NCBI RefSeq assembly: GCF_020404765.1
Contig: NZ_JAIVEM010000071.1
Location: forward strand, 124,001-188,000
DNA length: 64,000 nucleotides
Direction of reading: 5' to 3'
DNA from: Paenibacillus sp. BJ-4
GTDB taxonomy: Bacteria > Bacillota > Bacilli > Paenibacillales > Paenibacillaceae
The translations under genes were made by a program, and so were the position numbers. Numbering within the stretch: the stretch's first letter is position 1; each line of letters opens with the position of its first letter. Positions 40,690-48,222 of this stretch are shown piece after piece. Under the pieces are notes generated by a model that did not search any database, was not told the DNA's origin, and was given only the letters and a program-made list of their open reading frames with translations.

Positions 40690-41043
40690 TTATTTCAGTT
40701 CATCAAAAATCTTTTTCGCTTCTTTATTGTTGGTGTTTAAAAGTATGTTTCCTTTCAACGAATACTTTTTAAGAAAAAAGATTTCTTCTTGAGCCTTTTT
40801 AGCATCTTCTGGCGTATCATACTCCATTATTTGTATAGGACTATTGTCAAGATACAGCATTTTTCCGTTGGAAGCTCTTCCGTTTTCAAATTGCAATTTC
40901 CCTCGCTCTATGGCTCCAGCATCAGTATAAGCCTTCACATAATCATCAAGAGTAGGAGTAGCCGCTTCTTCTTTAGCAGATGAACAAGCAGACACAATCA
41001 TCAAAGACATAACAAGCATAAATAAAGTCAGGACTTTTTTCAC
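40690..41043 (-). CDS. Lipoprotein moron in the tail operon
   Basis: A 117-residue protein starting at GTG behind GGAGGG. It has a lipoprotein signal with lipobox IVSAC (Cys near residue 20) followed by a Ser-Ser-Ala-Lys linker and a soluble domain of about 90 residues (DDYVKAYTDAGAIERGKLQFE; LDNSPIQIMEYDTPEDAKKAQEEIFFLKKY). It is flanked by strong hairpins and interrupts the tail genes, which marks a moron. Phage lipoproteins often block superinfection; that role is inference. Confidence 0.75.
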   Translation of the reverse strand: MKKVLTLFMLVMSLMIVSACSSAKEEAATPTLDDYVKAYTDAGAIERGKLQFENGRASNGKMLYLDNSPIQIMEYDTPEDAKKAQEEIFFLKKYSLKGNILLNTNNKEAKKIFDELK

Positions 41044-41053
41044 AAATGACCCT

Positions 41054-41099
41054 CCCTGAATGGGTAGATTTTACCATCATTCTACCAAGTCATTCAGGG
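41054..41099 (-). promoter_or_regulatory. Strong two-tier hairpin in front of the lipoprotein gene
   Basis: CCCTGAATG pairs with CATTCAGGG and GGTAGA pairs with TCTACC inside it. It sits immediately upstream of the ribosome site of the lipoprotein. No T-run follows on the minus strand, so it may be a leader structure, a processing site or a former terminator. Confidence 0.5.
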
Positions 41100-41107
41100 A
41101 ACGTCTA

Positions 41108-41703
41108 TTATTTTTTCTTTGCTTTCTTTTGTTCCGCCTTCTCTTGGTCTATTCGATAAGAGATCATAGCGTAAATAGCAGCGCGTTCACGCTGACTCAT
41201 TGCCATGAGATCGTGCGGCAGGATATGGAGTTCATGGAGGGCGTAGTAGGCATAGTTAGCTTCCCCACTATCCTCCTTTATGAGTTTTTTACTTCATCAA
41301 CCAATTCGTTCATATCTCGATCGTAACCGCTTAGAGACTGTACTTTATCCAGCAAAGTAGAATACTCACCGGATAGTAACATCTTCTTAATGAGTGATTC
41401 AGCACCCAGAACACCATACGATTTTTGTAATTCCGCATCTTTCAAATTTGGGTAAACAACTGCCGCTACTACCATTTTGGACAAGTATGCCTCTGAATCA
41501 AATTCATTGGAGTAAATACCGTTCTTCCCTTTCACTTTCTTTGTTGACTCCTTGCGAAGTACAGAGTTTTCAGTTTCCGGGATACTACGAATAACCCACT
41601 TTACAGGCTTGCCCTCTTTATCCTTGAATCGAGGTGAAATTGCCACATCTTCAGTAATTTCAGAATCCACGTTTTGTGCATAAAACAAAGTCAAGTCGCT
41701 CAT
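41108..41703 (-). CDS. Tail assembly chaperone frameshift product (gpGT-like)
   Basis: Joining the 141-residue frame to a following -1 frame at a slippery A-AAA-AAC (41290-41284) gives a product that continues L-I-K-E-D-S-G-E-A-N-Y-A-Y-Y-A-L-H and ends in a Lys-rich tail (about 198 residues). This matches the gpG/gpGT programmed frameshift of long-tailed phages. The heptamer is one codon before the zero-frame stop, a common layout. The efficiency is not knowable from sequence. Confidence 0.75.
41278..41703 (-). CDS. Tail assembly chaperone, unshifted form (XkdN-like)
   Basis: A 141-residue protein: MSDLTLFYAQNVDSEITEDVAISPRFKDKEGKPVKWVIRSIPE, a typical gpG/XkdN chaperone start, with a helical body (AYLSKMVVAAVVYPNLKDAELQKSYGVLGAESLIKKML). 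It binds the tape measure and guides tube polymerisation. Located between the tube and tape-measure genes. See the frameshift product. Confidence 0.87.
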   Translation of the reverse strand: MSDLTLFYAQNVDSEITEDVAISPRFKDKEGKPVKWVIRSIPETENSVLRKESTKKVKGKNGIYSNEFDSEAYLSKMVVAAVVYPNLKDAELQKSYGVLGAESLIKKMLLSGEYSTLLDKVQSLSGYDRDMNELVDEVKNS

Positions 41704-41728
41704 TATATTAATCTCCTTTTAGTTAAAA

Positions 41729-42196
41729 TTAGGCTCCCAATGTAGGGGCATTGAAGCTATCAGGTACATCCACGTCATCAAAAGTAAAGTCGATATCTTC
41801 GTCCAGAACTTCGGAATCGGTATCGACTTTGGCCATGATCACACTATCCAGGTTCACACTTTTCAGAACTACAGTTTGTTTCCCAATCGAAGAGGAAGGG
41901 TCTTCGTTTACAATCATGATGTCAAAGTAAGTATCCTTACCTGTCTTGATGTAATCTAACATCAACTGTCGGAATCTCGTTGTTGTATAGTAAATCGTCA
42001 TGCTGCCTGAACCGCTCCAGCCATTGGCTTTGTGCTGTGTACCGCGCTTACCAAGGGTTTTGACATCGGTTTTTTCCTTCTCTGCTTTAGCCTCAAGGGT
42101 TTTAATGTAAAACATTTCTTCTACATTGCCGTTAATCGTGGCAAAGGCTCGTCCCTCTTGACCAGAGATCGTATCTCCAGCTTTTAAGTACGCCAT
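41729..42196 (-). CDS. Tail tube protein (XkdM)
   Basis: A 155-residue protein: MAYLKAGDTISGQEGRAFATINGNVEEMFYIKTLEAKAEKEKTDVKTLGKRGTQHKANGWSGSGSMTIYYTTTRFRQL is the XkdM family start. Tube subunits form the inner tail through which DNA passes. It follows the sheath gene directly, the order found in contractile-tail phages. Confidence 0.92.
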   Translation of the reverse strand: MAYLKAGDTISGQEGRAFATINGNVEEMFYIKTLEAKAEKEKTDVKTLGKRGTQHKANGWSGSGSMTIYYTTTRFRQLMLDYIKTGKDTYFDIMIVNEDPSSSIGKQTVVLKSVNLDSVIMAKVDTDSEVLDEDIDFTFDDVDVPDSFNAPTLGA

Positions 42197-42197
42197 A

Positions 42198-43523
42198 TTA
42201 TCTCACCCGCACTTTCATGTAGATTTTCTCTACTGCATCTACTGGTTTAACTCCCGTGTCCACCAATACTGCGTCTTTGTCTTCGCCAGCAGTAACTATG
42301 AAATCTGTTTGAGAATTGAAATCCTCAATTGCATTGATGCTTTGCAACAATTCCATGTAGGCAATACCTTCTTTTTTGAATATGTTGCGCCCATCGGCAT
42401 TGTTGTCCACTTTGCCGATATAGTATCTTTCAAAAACCTTTTTGAGATCGTTACCGATGCTGTCCAGTACGCGAATTACGCGGTTCTTAGAGCGCTCTTT
42501 CCCCTTAGTAGGGGTGTAACTTCGGAAAGTATTGATATCCTTCTCAACGATGGCTTTATCGTCACTAAAGGTGAATACGAACTCCCCGTTTCGCAATGCC
42601 GTGATCGTCTCACTATTAGTCAAACGAACATCTACATCAACTGCATCGTCGTAGGCCGTGTAAGTAAGTGACTGGTTTACCTGCGCCGCCGCCTCTGCCG
42701 CAGCTACCCAAGCTACCACGTTAACCTTGTCGATCACCGTTCCATCCGACAGTATCACGCCGTTTCTAGCACTTATTACGCCTTCGTAGTCGGCAGTAGG
42801 GTAGTCAGAGAGGACAACTTGTACATAACGGCCCTCCGACTCTCTCAATCGCTTCACGAAGGATACGTAAATTGACTTGAGCGTTGCATCCGTTGATACC
42901 ACACCGATGGTGTTGAAATTCTGTGTTTCTACAGCGGCCAAAAAGTCACTATGGTCTGTATTGGTTACAGTACCGTTTGCGCCGCCTGTAAGTGGTGCGC
43001 CCGCTGTAGCAGCCAGCGTCTTATCAGTTGCAGACGCCTTGAATGTTACCCAGTCATTGGCTACCAGTCCGTCGATGTTCGCCACCTTCTGCGTATCTAC
43101 TTCCCGACCTTCCACAAGCGTTCTTACATTAAAAATAGTAGGAGTATCAATGTCGCTTTGGATCACAACGGTAATGTCGTTCCCACGCACGCCTCCATAT
43201 TTAGCTGTGATGACTAAATTCCCACTTGTGGCGGTAGCTTTTGTACCTTCGTTGAGTTTGTATATAAGAAGCTTGGAAGCCCGTTTCATCGCTTCTTTAA
43301 TTAGCAACAAGCTTGCATGTGTAATGTCATAACCCAACACCTTAGATACATCGTCGCCTGCATTAATGGTGATTATCTGTTTTGTTGCTCCCCAGGGAAG
43401 CGTCAAGGGCAGCGCTACTGTACCGCGGTCACCAAGCGTGCTGAGTGACTTTGGATCAGATACAATATTCATGTACACGCCTGCTCTGTCCTTATTTTGG
43501 GTAACCCATGTACCACCTGGCAT
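42198..43523 (-). CDS. Tail sheath protein (XkdK)
   Basis: A 441-residue contractile sheath: MPGGTWVTQNKDRAGVYMNIVSDPKSLSTLGDRGTVALPLTLPWG is the XkdK start, with a middle domain (ITVVIQSDIDTPTIFNVRTLVEGREVDTQKVANI) and the C-terminal EDFNSQTDFIVTAGEDKDAVLVDTGVKPVDAVEKIYMKVRVR. Sheath contraction drives DNA injection and marks the phage as myovirus-like. Confidence 0.94.
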   Translation of the reverse strand: MPGGTWVTQNKDRAGVYMNIVSDPKSLSTLGDRGTVALPLTLPWGATKQIITINAGDDVSKVLGYDITHASLLLIKEAMKRASKLLIYKLNEGTKATATSGNLVITAKYGGVRGNDITVVIQSDIDTPTIFNVRTLVEGREVDTQKVANIDGLVANDWVTFKASATDKTLAATAGAPLTGGANGTVTNTDHSDFLAAVETQNFNTIGVVSTDATLKSIYVSFVKRLRESEGRYVQVVLSDYPTADYEGVISARNGVILSDGTVIDKVNVVAWVAAAEAAAQVNQSLTYTAYDDAVDVDVRLTNSETITALRNGEFVFTFSDDKAIVEKDINTFRSYTPTKGKERSKNRVIRVLDSIGNDLKKVFERYYIGKVDNNADGRNIFKKEGIAYMELLQSINAIEDFNSQTDFIVTAGEDKDAVLVDTGVKPVDAVEKIYMKVRVR

Positions 43524-43771
43524 TATTTAGCCTCCTTCGCGTTAAAATCCGCCAGCAGGGTCTTAGCCTCGCTGATCGTGTATGTTCGTTCATCCTGAAG
43601 CAGAGCGTTCAGGAAGTCTTTTTCAATATTTGTAAACTGCTGTGATTCTCGAAATTGGTCTTTGGAAAAGCGGGGTTCTACAGAAGCCGCAGACGTTGCC
43701 GTCTCTTTCTTTGTAGGCGCTACCGCAGGCGTTGCCCCAGTTTCGTTTTCTTGGTTATCAGTATCAGCCAC
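43523..43771 (-). CDS. Hypothetical protein before the sheath gene
   Basis: An 82-residue protein with a low-complexity acidic/Thr-rich N-terminus (ADTDNQENETGATPAVAPTKKETATSAAS) followed by a helical C-terminus (SKDQFRESQQFTNIEKDFLNALLQDERTYTISEAKTLL). It overlaps both neighbours by one or a few bases, so it is a real gene. Possibly a minor tail or connector accessory protein. Confidence 0.65.
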   Translation of the reverse strand: MADTDNQENETGATPAVAPTKKETATSAASVEPRFSKDQFRESQQFTNIEKDFLNALLQDERTYTISEAKTLLADFNAKEAK

Positions 43772-44189
43772 GTATACCAGCCTCCTGTTTTAAAGTCCTC
43801 ATTTTTGTTTCTGGTCCCTTTGGTTTCATAAGGTGAACGTTAATGTCCAGGAAGAAATGCAGCACATCATCGACGATTTGGTGTTTCATCCCCACCGCCC
43901 TGTACATACTGCCATCCCACTGGATGTATTCCATTTCTTCATATAGCCGATCAGCCACGGCCTCACATTCACGGCGCTTCTCCGGGTTGTCTGGGTCCGG
44001 GAAATAGTGAATGTCATAGTTGTCTACCCTCATGTAGCGGCGGCCAAATTCCCGGTCTTGCGAACCATGTATAAGCAGCACAAAAAAGCATGGCTCGTCG
44101 AAACCCTGCTCTATACGCTCGTCGTATGCTTTCACACCTGTTTGAAAGGATGAAAGATACTTTCGTATTCCGTTTTTTACATCTTCCAT
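43764..44189 (-). CDS. Tail terminator-like protein
   Basis: A 141-residue protein: MEDVKNGIRKYLSSFQTGVKAYDERIEQGFDEPCFFVLLIHGSQDREFGRRYMRVDNYDIHYFPD has the phage tail terminator/completion layout (helix then beta strands and a C-terminal VHFHLDINVHLM strand). It sits between the HK97 gp10-like protein and the sheath, the usual place. GAGGTGATGC precedes its ATG. Confidence 0.7.
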   Translation of the reverse strand: MEDVKNGIRKYLSSFQTGVKAYDERIEQGFDEPCFFVLLIHGSQDREFGRRYMRVDNYDIHYFPDPDNPEKRRECEAVADRLYEEMEYIQWDGSMYRAVGMKHQIVDDVLHFFLDINVHLMKPKGPETKMRTLKQEAGIRG

Positions 44190-44193
44190 TGCA

Positions 44194-44592
44194 TCACCTC
44201 AGGTGGTCTTCCATAAATCGTTTCAGCATACGGTCCATGAGCGCAGGCAATTCGCGTTCAAGTTCCCTTTCGGAAATGGTAAGCATGAATCTACCTTCCA
44301 CCCAGCCCGTGTGTAACCGGGTGCGGTGCCCGTATTCCACGTAAGGCGCATATTCGATAGGGTTAAATAGTTCGATGCTATAGCCACCTCCTACACGCTC
44401 TACAGGTCCCAGCTGCCAGTTACGCCGGAGCATTCCCGTATCTACGGGAGTCCTCGCCACCGTCTTAGCCAGGAGCCTACTAGCAAGCTCGCGTATGCAG
44501 TCCTCCACAAAGCGCGGGTAGTCGGCGTGCATCTTTCGCAGGCTCTTGCCCAGCTGTTCAAACTCGCTAAAATCAAACTCAGCAAAGCTCAT
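44194..44592 (-). CDS. HK97 gp10-like tail component (XkdI)
   Basis: A 132-residue protein: a helical N-terminus (FEQLGKSLRKMHADYPRFVEDCIRELASRLLAKTV), then ARTPVDTGMLRRNWQLGPVERVGGGYSIELFNPIEYAPYVEYGHR, the HK97 gp10 signature (T-P-V-D-T-G-x-L-R-x-x-W and Y-A-x-Y-V-E-Y-G). It forms the tail completion at the neck. Confidence 0.87.
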   Translation of the reverse strand: MSFAEFDFSEFEQLGKSLRKMHADYPRFVEDCIRELASRLLAKTVARTPVDTGMLRRNWQLGPVERVGGGYSIELFNPIEYAPYVEYGHRTRLHTGWVEGRFMLTISERELERELPALMDRMLKRFMEDHLR

Positions 44593-44960
44593 GCCTTACC
44601 AACCCGCTTCATTTTGATTTCTTGATGTGTTGGGTAAATGAACGGCTCACCTGACTGCTGAAACTCATAATTCATGCCATCCTGCGTAACAAAGATACGA
44701 CTTCCGGACGGAATAACAATATCAGGCGCAATAAACAGCTTACCGTCATATGCGACATCATTGTTCGTGTCCATTTGGGCCGCGCTTGGCAAAGACGCTT
44801 GAGACAATGCACACGGCTGGTTGTCGAATATAATGCCCTTTGTGGGCCGTTCTACGCCTGTTACGGGGTCTTTGCGGGTTGTCTGTCCTTCGACTCGGCA
44901 AACCCCCGTATAGGTCATTTCAAGAAGCCTGCGTTCCACTGCGGGATTACCCAGTTGCAC
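44589..44960 (-). CDS. Head closure / minor capsid protein
   Basis: A 123-residue protein from a GTG behind GAGGTGG. MQLGNPAVERRLLEMTYTGVCRVEGQTTRKDPVTGVERPTKG is beta-rich (PDIVIPSGSRIFVTQDGMNYEFQQSGEPFIYPTHQEIKMKRV) and matches the head-closure-type proteins at the connector of xkd phages. It overlaps the gp10-like gene by four bases. Confidence 0.7.
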   Translation of the reverse strand: MQLGNPAVERRLLEMTYTGVCRVEGQTTRKDPVTGVERPTKGIIFDNQPCALSQASLPSAAQMDTNNDVAYDGKLFIAPDIVIPSGSRIFVTQDGMNYEFQQSGEPFIYPTHQEIKMKRVGKA

Positions 44961-44961
44961 A

Positions 44962-45345
44962 CTACCACCTCAGCTTTCGAAATGCATTAAGTTGCGCGGC
45001 GTACGACTTGATGAAAGCCGTACCCTCCACGCCCTTCTTGGCATATGCGGCAAAATTAAACTGCACATCGCCGCGCTTGACACTTTGGACGTTCAACTCA
45101 GTTTCTCCAGCCGTTGCAGGCTCCGCAAACTGGTTGAGGTAATAGTCCTTTGCGATCAGCAGTGTCGTGTTTTCCAATTGCTCCGGTATGTCGGATATGT
45201 TGCAGTAGTTCTTAATGCCATCAATCGTAAAATTGAGGGCAAAAGACAACTGCACATCCTTATCTGTTTCGGTCACTGGCAGGCCCAACAAAACCTTAAG
45301 CTTGGTGAGTAAGGCTTCAAGACGCTTCGGGTCCATATCGCTCAC
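44962..45345 (-). CDS. Head-tail connector (gp6/YqbG-like)
   Basis: A 127-residue helical protein: LLTKLKVLLGLPVTETDKDVQLSFALNFTIDGIKNYCNISDIPEQLENTTLLIAKDYY is the DNA-packaging connector family pattern. A GTG and an ATG four codons later are both possible starts. It forms the ring joining the portal to the tail. Confidence 0.8.
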   Translation of the reverse strand: MSDMDPKRLEALLTKLKVLLGLPVTETDKDVQLSFALNFTIDGIKNYCNISDIPEQLENTTLLIAKDYYLNQFAEPATAGETELNVQSVKRGDVQFNFAAYAKKGVEGTAFIKSYAAQLNAFRKLRW

Positions 45346-45349
45346 CAGC

Positions 45350-45544
45350 CTATTCAGTTTTATTGGTGCTGTCTGCTTCAGTTTTATTTGCGCTGTCCGT
45401 TTTCTTTGCTGATGCTACTTCCTCAAGTACGCCTTTTTCAACTAGTTTGTCTCCATACTTATCGTCAAGATCGATTTCGCCAGAATTCACAATAACCCCT
45501 GCTTGGATCACCGGGGATAGTACCTTATATTTTTGTTTTGCCAT
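45350..45544 (-). CDS. Small hypothetical protein after the major capsid gene
   Basis: A 64-residue protein behind AGGAGG. MAKQKYKVLSPVIQAGVIVNSGEIDLDDKYGDKLVEKGVLEE is a beta-rich small domain, with a tandem A/D-S-T-N-K-T-E tail. Similar small proteins lie between capsid and connector in related phages. Confidence 0.6.
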   Translation of the reverse strand: MAKQKYKVLSPVIQAGVIVNSGEIDLDDKYGDKLVEKGVLEEVASAKKTDSANKTEADSTNKTE

Positions 45545-45561
45545 GATATAAGTTCCTCCTA

Positions 45562-46551
45562 TTAAACCGACAGGCGGTAGATTTGGGATGGTTTTTGTAC
45601 AGCTACGAAAGCAGATTCACCAACGTATACCTCTTCGGATGGTGGTGGGCCTTCTTTGACGATAGGCAGTACATAGATTCCTGGTTCAAAGTTCTTTTCG
45701 ATTGTTGGCCCTTGCACCGTGATGATAGGCTGCTCACCCAATAATGCAACTGTACGAGCTTCCAGCAGCCGCGCAGGGGCCGCACCCTCCAAGGAAACCA
45801 CATCGTCGTTAACACGGATCGTAATTGGAGCGTCAGCGATTTGTGTGATGAGGCCTTCTACTTGCTCCCGGGTAGGCAACATAGCGCTGTTAACACCGAA
45901 CAATGCGCCTCTTGTCTGAGCGTTGAGAGTCAGATCGAGCATAACGTCACCCGAAATGTCGATATAGCGCGGCGCTTGGCCTGCGTTAGCGTCTTTGTAT
46001 GCCTTAATAGCCACTCGTAAATCATCTAACGGCGTAGAAGCAGCACGATCCGACCATAGAACTGTCGGCGTTACCTTAGCCGTCAGACCAAAGCTTACAT
46101 TGATCTGCACATCATTTTTGTTATACACGATAACCCCGTTGTAAACAGCCTGCGCTCTCAACCATTCCTCTGTATCGTTTACACCTTCAATTAGTTTGTC
46201 CGTTTGATCGTAGACTCTTTGAATAGCACGTTGTCGTTCATTTTCCACACGAGGATTGGTGAATTTGAGTTGTTCGCGCTCATCCAGGCGGAAGCCGTGT
46301 TGAATCTTAGCAACCTCTTGAGTGAGTGTTTTTAGCCCTTGTTTGTCCCGTAGCGGAGCACCTGAGTTCCATCCAGTAATGGAGGCGCTTGGTGCATAGG
46401 TTTGTGTAAATACGTCATAATCAAAAGTCAAATCGTAGGTCGTATCGGTGGCACTGATAGCTTTAAGAAGATACTTTTTTGGTATAAGCCGGTTCTCAAC
46501 ATACCCCATGAATTCCGGTTGTTTAAATTGATCTAATGAAAGAATACCCAT
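45562..46551 (-). CDS. Major capsid protein (gpE-like)
   Basis: A 329-residue protein: MGILSLDQFKQPEFMGYVENRLIPKKYLLKAISATDTTYDLTFDYDVF is typical of the phage major capsid E family, with QGLKTLTQEVAKIQHGFRLDEREQLKF and a C-terminal GIYVLPIVKEGPPPSEEVYVGESAFVA segment. It forms the HK97-fold head shell. It follows the decoration and scaffold genes. Confidence 0.92.
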   Translation of the reverse strand: MGILSLDQFKQPEFMGYVENRLIPKKYLLKAISATDTTYDLTFDYDVFTQTYAPSASITGWNSGAPLRDKQGLKTLTQEVAKIQHGFRLDEREQLKFTNPRVENERQRAIQRVYDQTDKLIEGVNDTEEWLRAQAVYNGVIVYNKNDVQINVSFGLTAKVTPTVLWSDRAASTPLDDLRVAIKAYKDANAGQAPRYIDISGDVMLDLTLNAQTRGALFGVNSAMLPTREQVEGLITQIADAPITIRVNDDVVSLEGAAPARLLEARTVALLGEQPIITVQGPTIEKNFEPGIYVLPIVKEGPPPSEEVYVGESAFVAVQKPSQIYRLSV

Positions 46552-46580
46552 TTATATATTCCCCTTCCCTTATCCCTGTT

Positions 46581-46937
46581 TTAGTAGTAACGGTAACGCC
46601 CGGCTGCTGCTGTTTTAAATGCTGCTGTAACGCCTGTGAGCTTGCTTTCCACAACCAAGGCTTCTGCCCATGCGCCTACGATCACGTTTTGGGTGGTAGC
46701 ATCACCTGTGAATACGTCATGTGACGTGAGATAAACCTTACCTGTGTCTGCATCTGCAAAAGGCTTTGCCAGTCCGTTAGCTTGGATGCTTACTGCTGTA
46801 CCTGCTGGGAAAAGCGTGTTTACAGCAAACTTCGTGCCATCCAGCGTAACCCCACCAATCTTTTCAATGGAGCCCTTCACCGTATAAAGGATTTCCTTCT
46901 GTGATCCATACTCTTTAACACGTGGATTCAAGTTCAT
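46581..46937 (-). CDS. Head decoration protein
   Basis: A 118-residue beta-rich protein: MNLNPRVKEYGSQKEILYTVKGSIEKIGGVTLDGTKFAVNTLFPAGTAV, matching gpD-like capsid decoration proteins that cap the head. Encoded between scaffold and major capsid genes, as expected. Confidence 0.75.
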   Translation of the reverse strand: MNLNPRVKEYGSQKEILYTVKGSIEKIGGVTLDGTKFAVNTLFPAGTAVSIQANGLAKPFADADTGKVYLTSHDVFTGDATTQNVIVGAWAEALVVESKLTGVTAAFKTAAAGRYRYY

Positions 46938-47542
46938 TATTTTTCACTCCCATTTCTTTGCTCGGCAATAGACTTGCCTGCGTCATAACCCTTCAATGGT
47001 GCTGGTGGGTTGCCTGCTCCTGCGCCTTCTGCTGGTTTAGCACCTTTGAAAGTCGGTTGCGTATTGCCTTCCTCTTTTGGCACAAACAAAAAGCCCTTGC
47101 TTTCGCGTAGGCCAGTGAGTTGATTGTCGAGTCCGGCTTTAATGCTTCCATCCTCTGCAATTTCGATTTGTGATTTGTCCAGCAGACTAGATACGATATC
47201 AGGATCGTGGGCCTGACCGTTCAAAGCCATCTTAAGCGCCGTATTAAGGCGTAACTCCTGCATGTCGGCATTGTACTTGTCGGTAGCAGCTTTATTTTCC
47301 TCTTGAAGCTTGGTAATCTGCTCCTGTAATGCTGGCACATCCCCCGCCGCCTTCTGCAGATCAGCCAATTGCTTATCCCGGTCCTTCAGATCCGTTTCGA
47401 GTCGTTTCTTGGTATTGTTCACTTCATCGAATTTATCTTTTGGGAACCAGTTGCCATCATTAACGACCGCCAGTTTCTTATCACCAGCCTTTTCAACAAC
47501 TTGGTTATACAAATCTTCTCCAAGCAATTCTTTCAAATCCAT
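46937..47542 (-). CDS. Phage scaffold protein
   Basis: The frame is open to 47590, but the ATG at 47542 has an AGGGGTG site. About 201 residues: a helical N-terminus (MDLKELLGEDLYNQVVEKAGDKKLAVV), a long coiled coil (KDRDKQLADLQKAAGDVPALQEQITKLQEENKA) and a C-terminal Pro/Gly-rich and GYDAGKSIAEQRNGSEK part. Typical GPO/phi29 gp7-type scaffold that shapes the procapsid. Confidence 0.85.
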   Translation of the reverse strand: MDLKELLGEDLYNQVVEKAGDKKLAVVNDGNWFPKDKFDEVNNTKKRLETDLKDRDKQLADLQKAAGDVPALQEQITKLQEENKAATDKYNADMQELRLNTALKMALNGQAHDPDIVSSLLDKSQIEIAEDGSIKAGLDNQLTGLRESKGFLFVPKEEGNTQPTFKGAKPAEGAGAGNPPAPLKGYDAGKSIAEQRNGSEK

Positions 47543-47664
47543 TAATAGCACCCCTATTTTAGTTTTTATGACGTGTAACCCACCACGCATAGGATACGTT
47601 CAGTCAGCCCCGAACCTTTAAAGAGGGCAATACCCAGTTTATAGCCATATGGCAGGGCAAATGG

Positions 47665-48006
47665 TCAGTTAGTAAGCCTTGCTTTTATTTCCACCCATCC
47701 AGTAGGGGATACAGGCAATGTAGTCGATTCAATTCGAGGCCATTCATGTTTTCCAACCGTCACTTTGAAATTAATAATCGGCTCCCAAGGGATATACAAG
47801 GCTAATGCCAAGTCAATAGTTATTTGCATAGCTCGTTCGTTGTCATAAAGAGTAACCCTATCATCAATAACCAGCTTTCCAGTCTTGTTTAGTTCATACT
47901 GCCATTCAATGTTCGATGCAGGTTCTCCGGCAAATCCTATTTTCTCTTTTAAGATGTCAATGACCTCAGCATTGGAAAGTACATCTGCCTTTACAACTCC
48001 ATTCAT
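47665..48006 (-). CDS. Hypothetical protein next to the MuF protein
   Basis: A 113-residue protein behind AAGGAGGGG. N-terminal helix (LSNAEVIDILKEKIGF), then beta strands (NIEWQYELNKTGKLVIDDRVTLYDNERAMQITIDLALALYI; IINFKVTVGKHEWPRIESTTLPVSPTGWVEIKARL). Not recognised. It is set off from the head genes by a terminator and could be an immunity protein for the MuF C-terminal domain; this is speculative. Confidence 0.55.
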   Translation of the reverse strand: MNGVVKADVLSNAEVIDILKEKIGFAGEPASNIEWQYELNKTGKLVIDDRVTLYDNERAMQITIDLALALYIPWEPIINFKVTVGKHEWPRIESTTLPVSPTGWVEIKARLTN

Positions 48007-48033
48007 GACTGCCCCTCCTTGTGTTTTTTCGCA

Positions 48034-48074
48034 AAATAAAAAGCCTGCTGCATCTAAATGTGCAATCAGGCTTT
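48034..48074 (-). terminator. Hairpin inside the head operon
   Basis: On the minus strand AAAGCCTG pairs with CAGGCTTT, with extra pairs of TGCA type, then T5AT4. It overlaps the stop of the 49-residue gene and would partly end transcription between MuF and scaffold genes. Confidence 0.6.
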
Positions 48075-48222
48075 AATCCTTACTATTTTGTTTTTCAAAC
48101 GGCTCTTTGACTTGCCTTAGCATGTCAGCAGCTATTTCTTTAGGCGTTTTAGTAAAATCTAGCTTCAGCGGCGTATCATCGATTAAACCGATAGTCCGCT
48201 TTGGCTGCTTGGAAGTCTTCAT
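48073..48222 (-). CDS. 49-residue protein overlapping the MuF gene
   Basis: ATG at 48222 behind GGGGTGG, in a different frame to the MuF gene, overlapping its last 47 bases. The product, MKTSKQPKRTIGLIDDTP then LKLDFTKTPKEIAADMLRQVKEPFEKQ, has a basic start and a helix. It may be an immunity or partner protein for the MuF-linked C-terminal domain. No family recognised. Confidence 0.55.
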   Translation of the reverse strand: MKTSKQPKRTIGLIDDTPLKLDFTKTPKEIAADMLRQVKEPFEKQNSKD

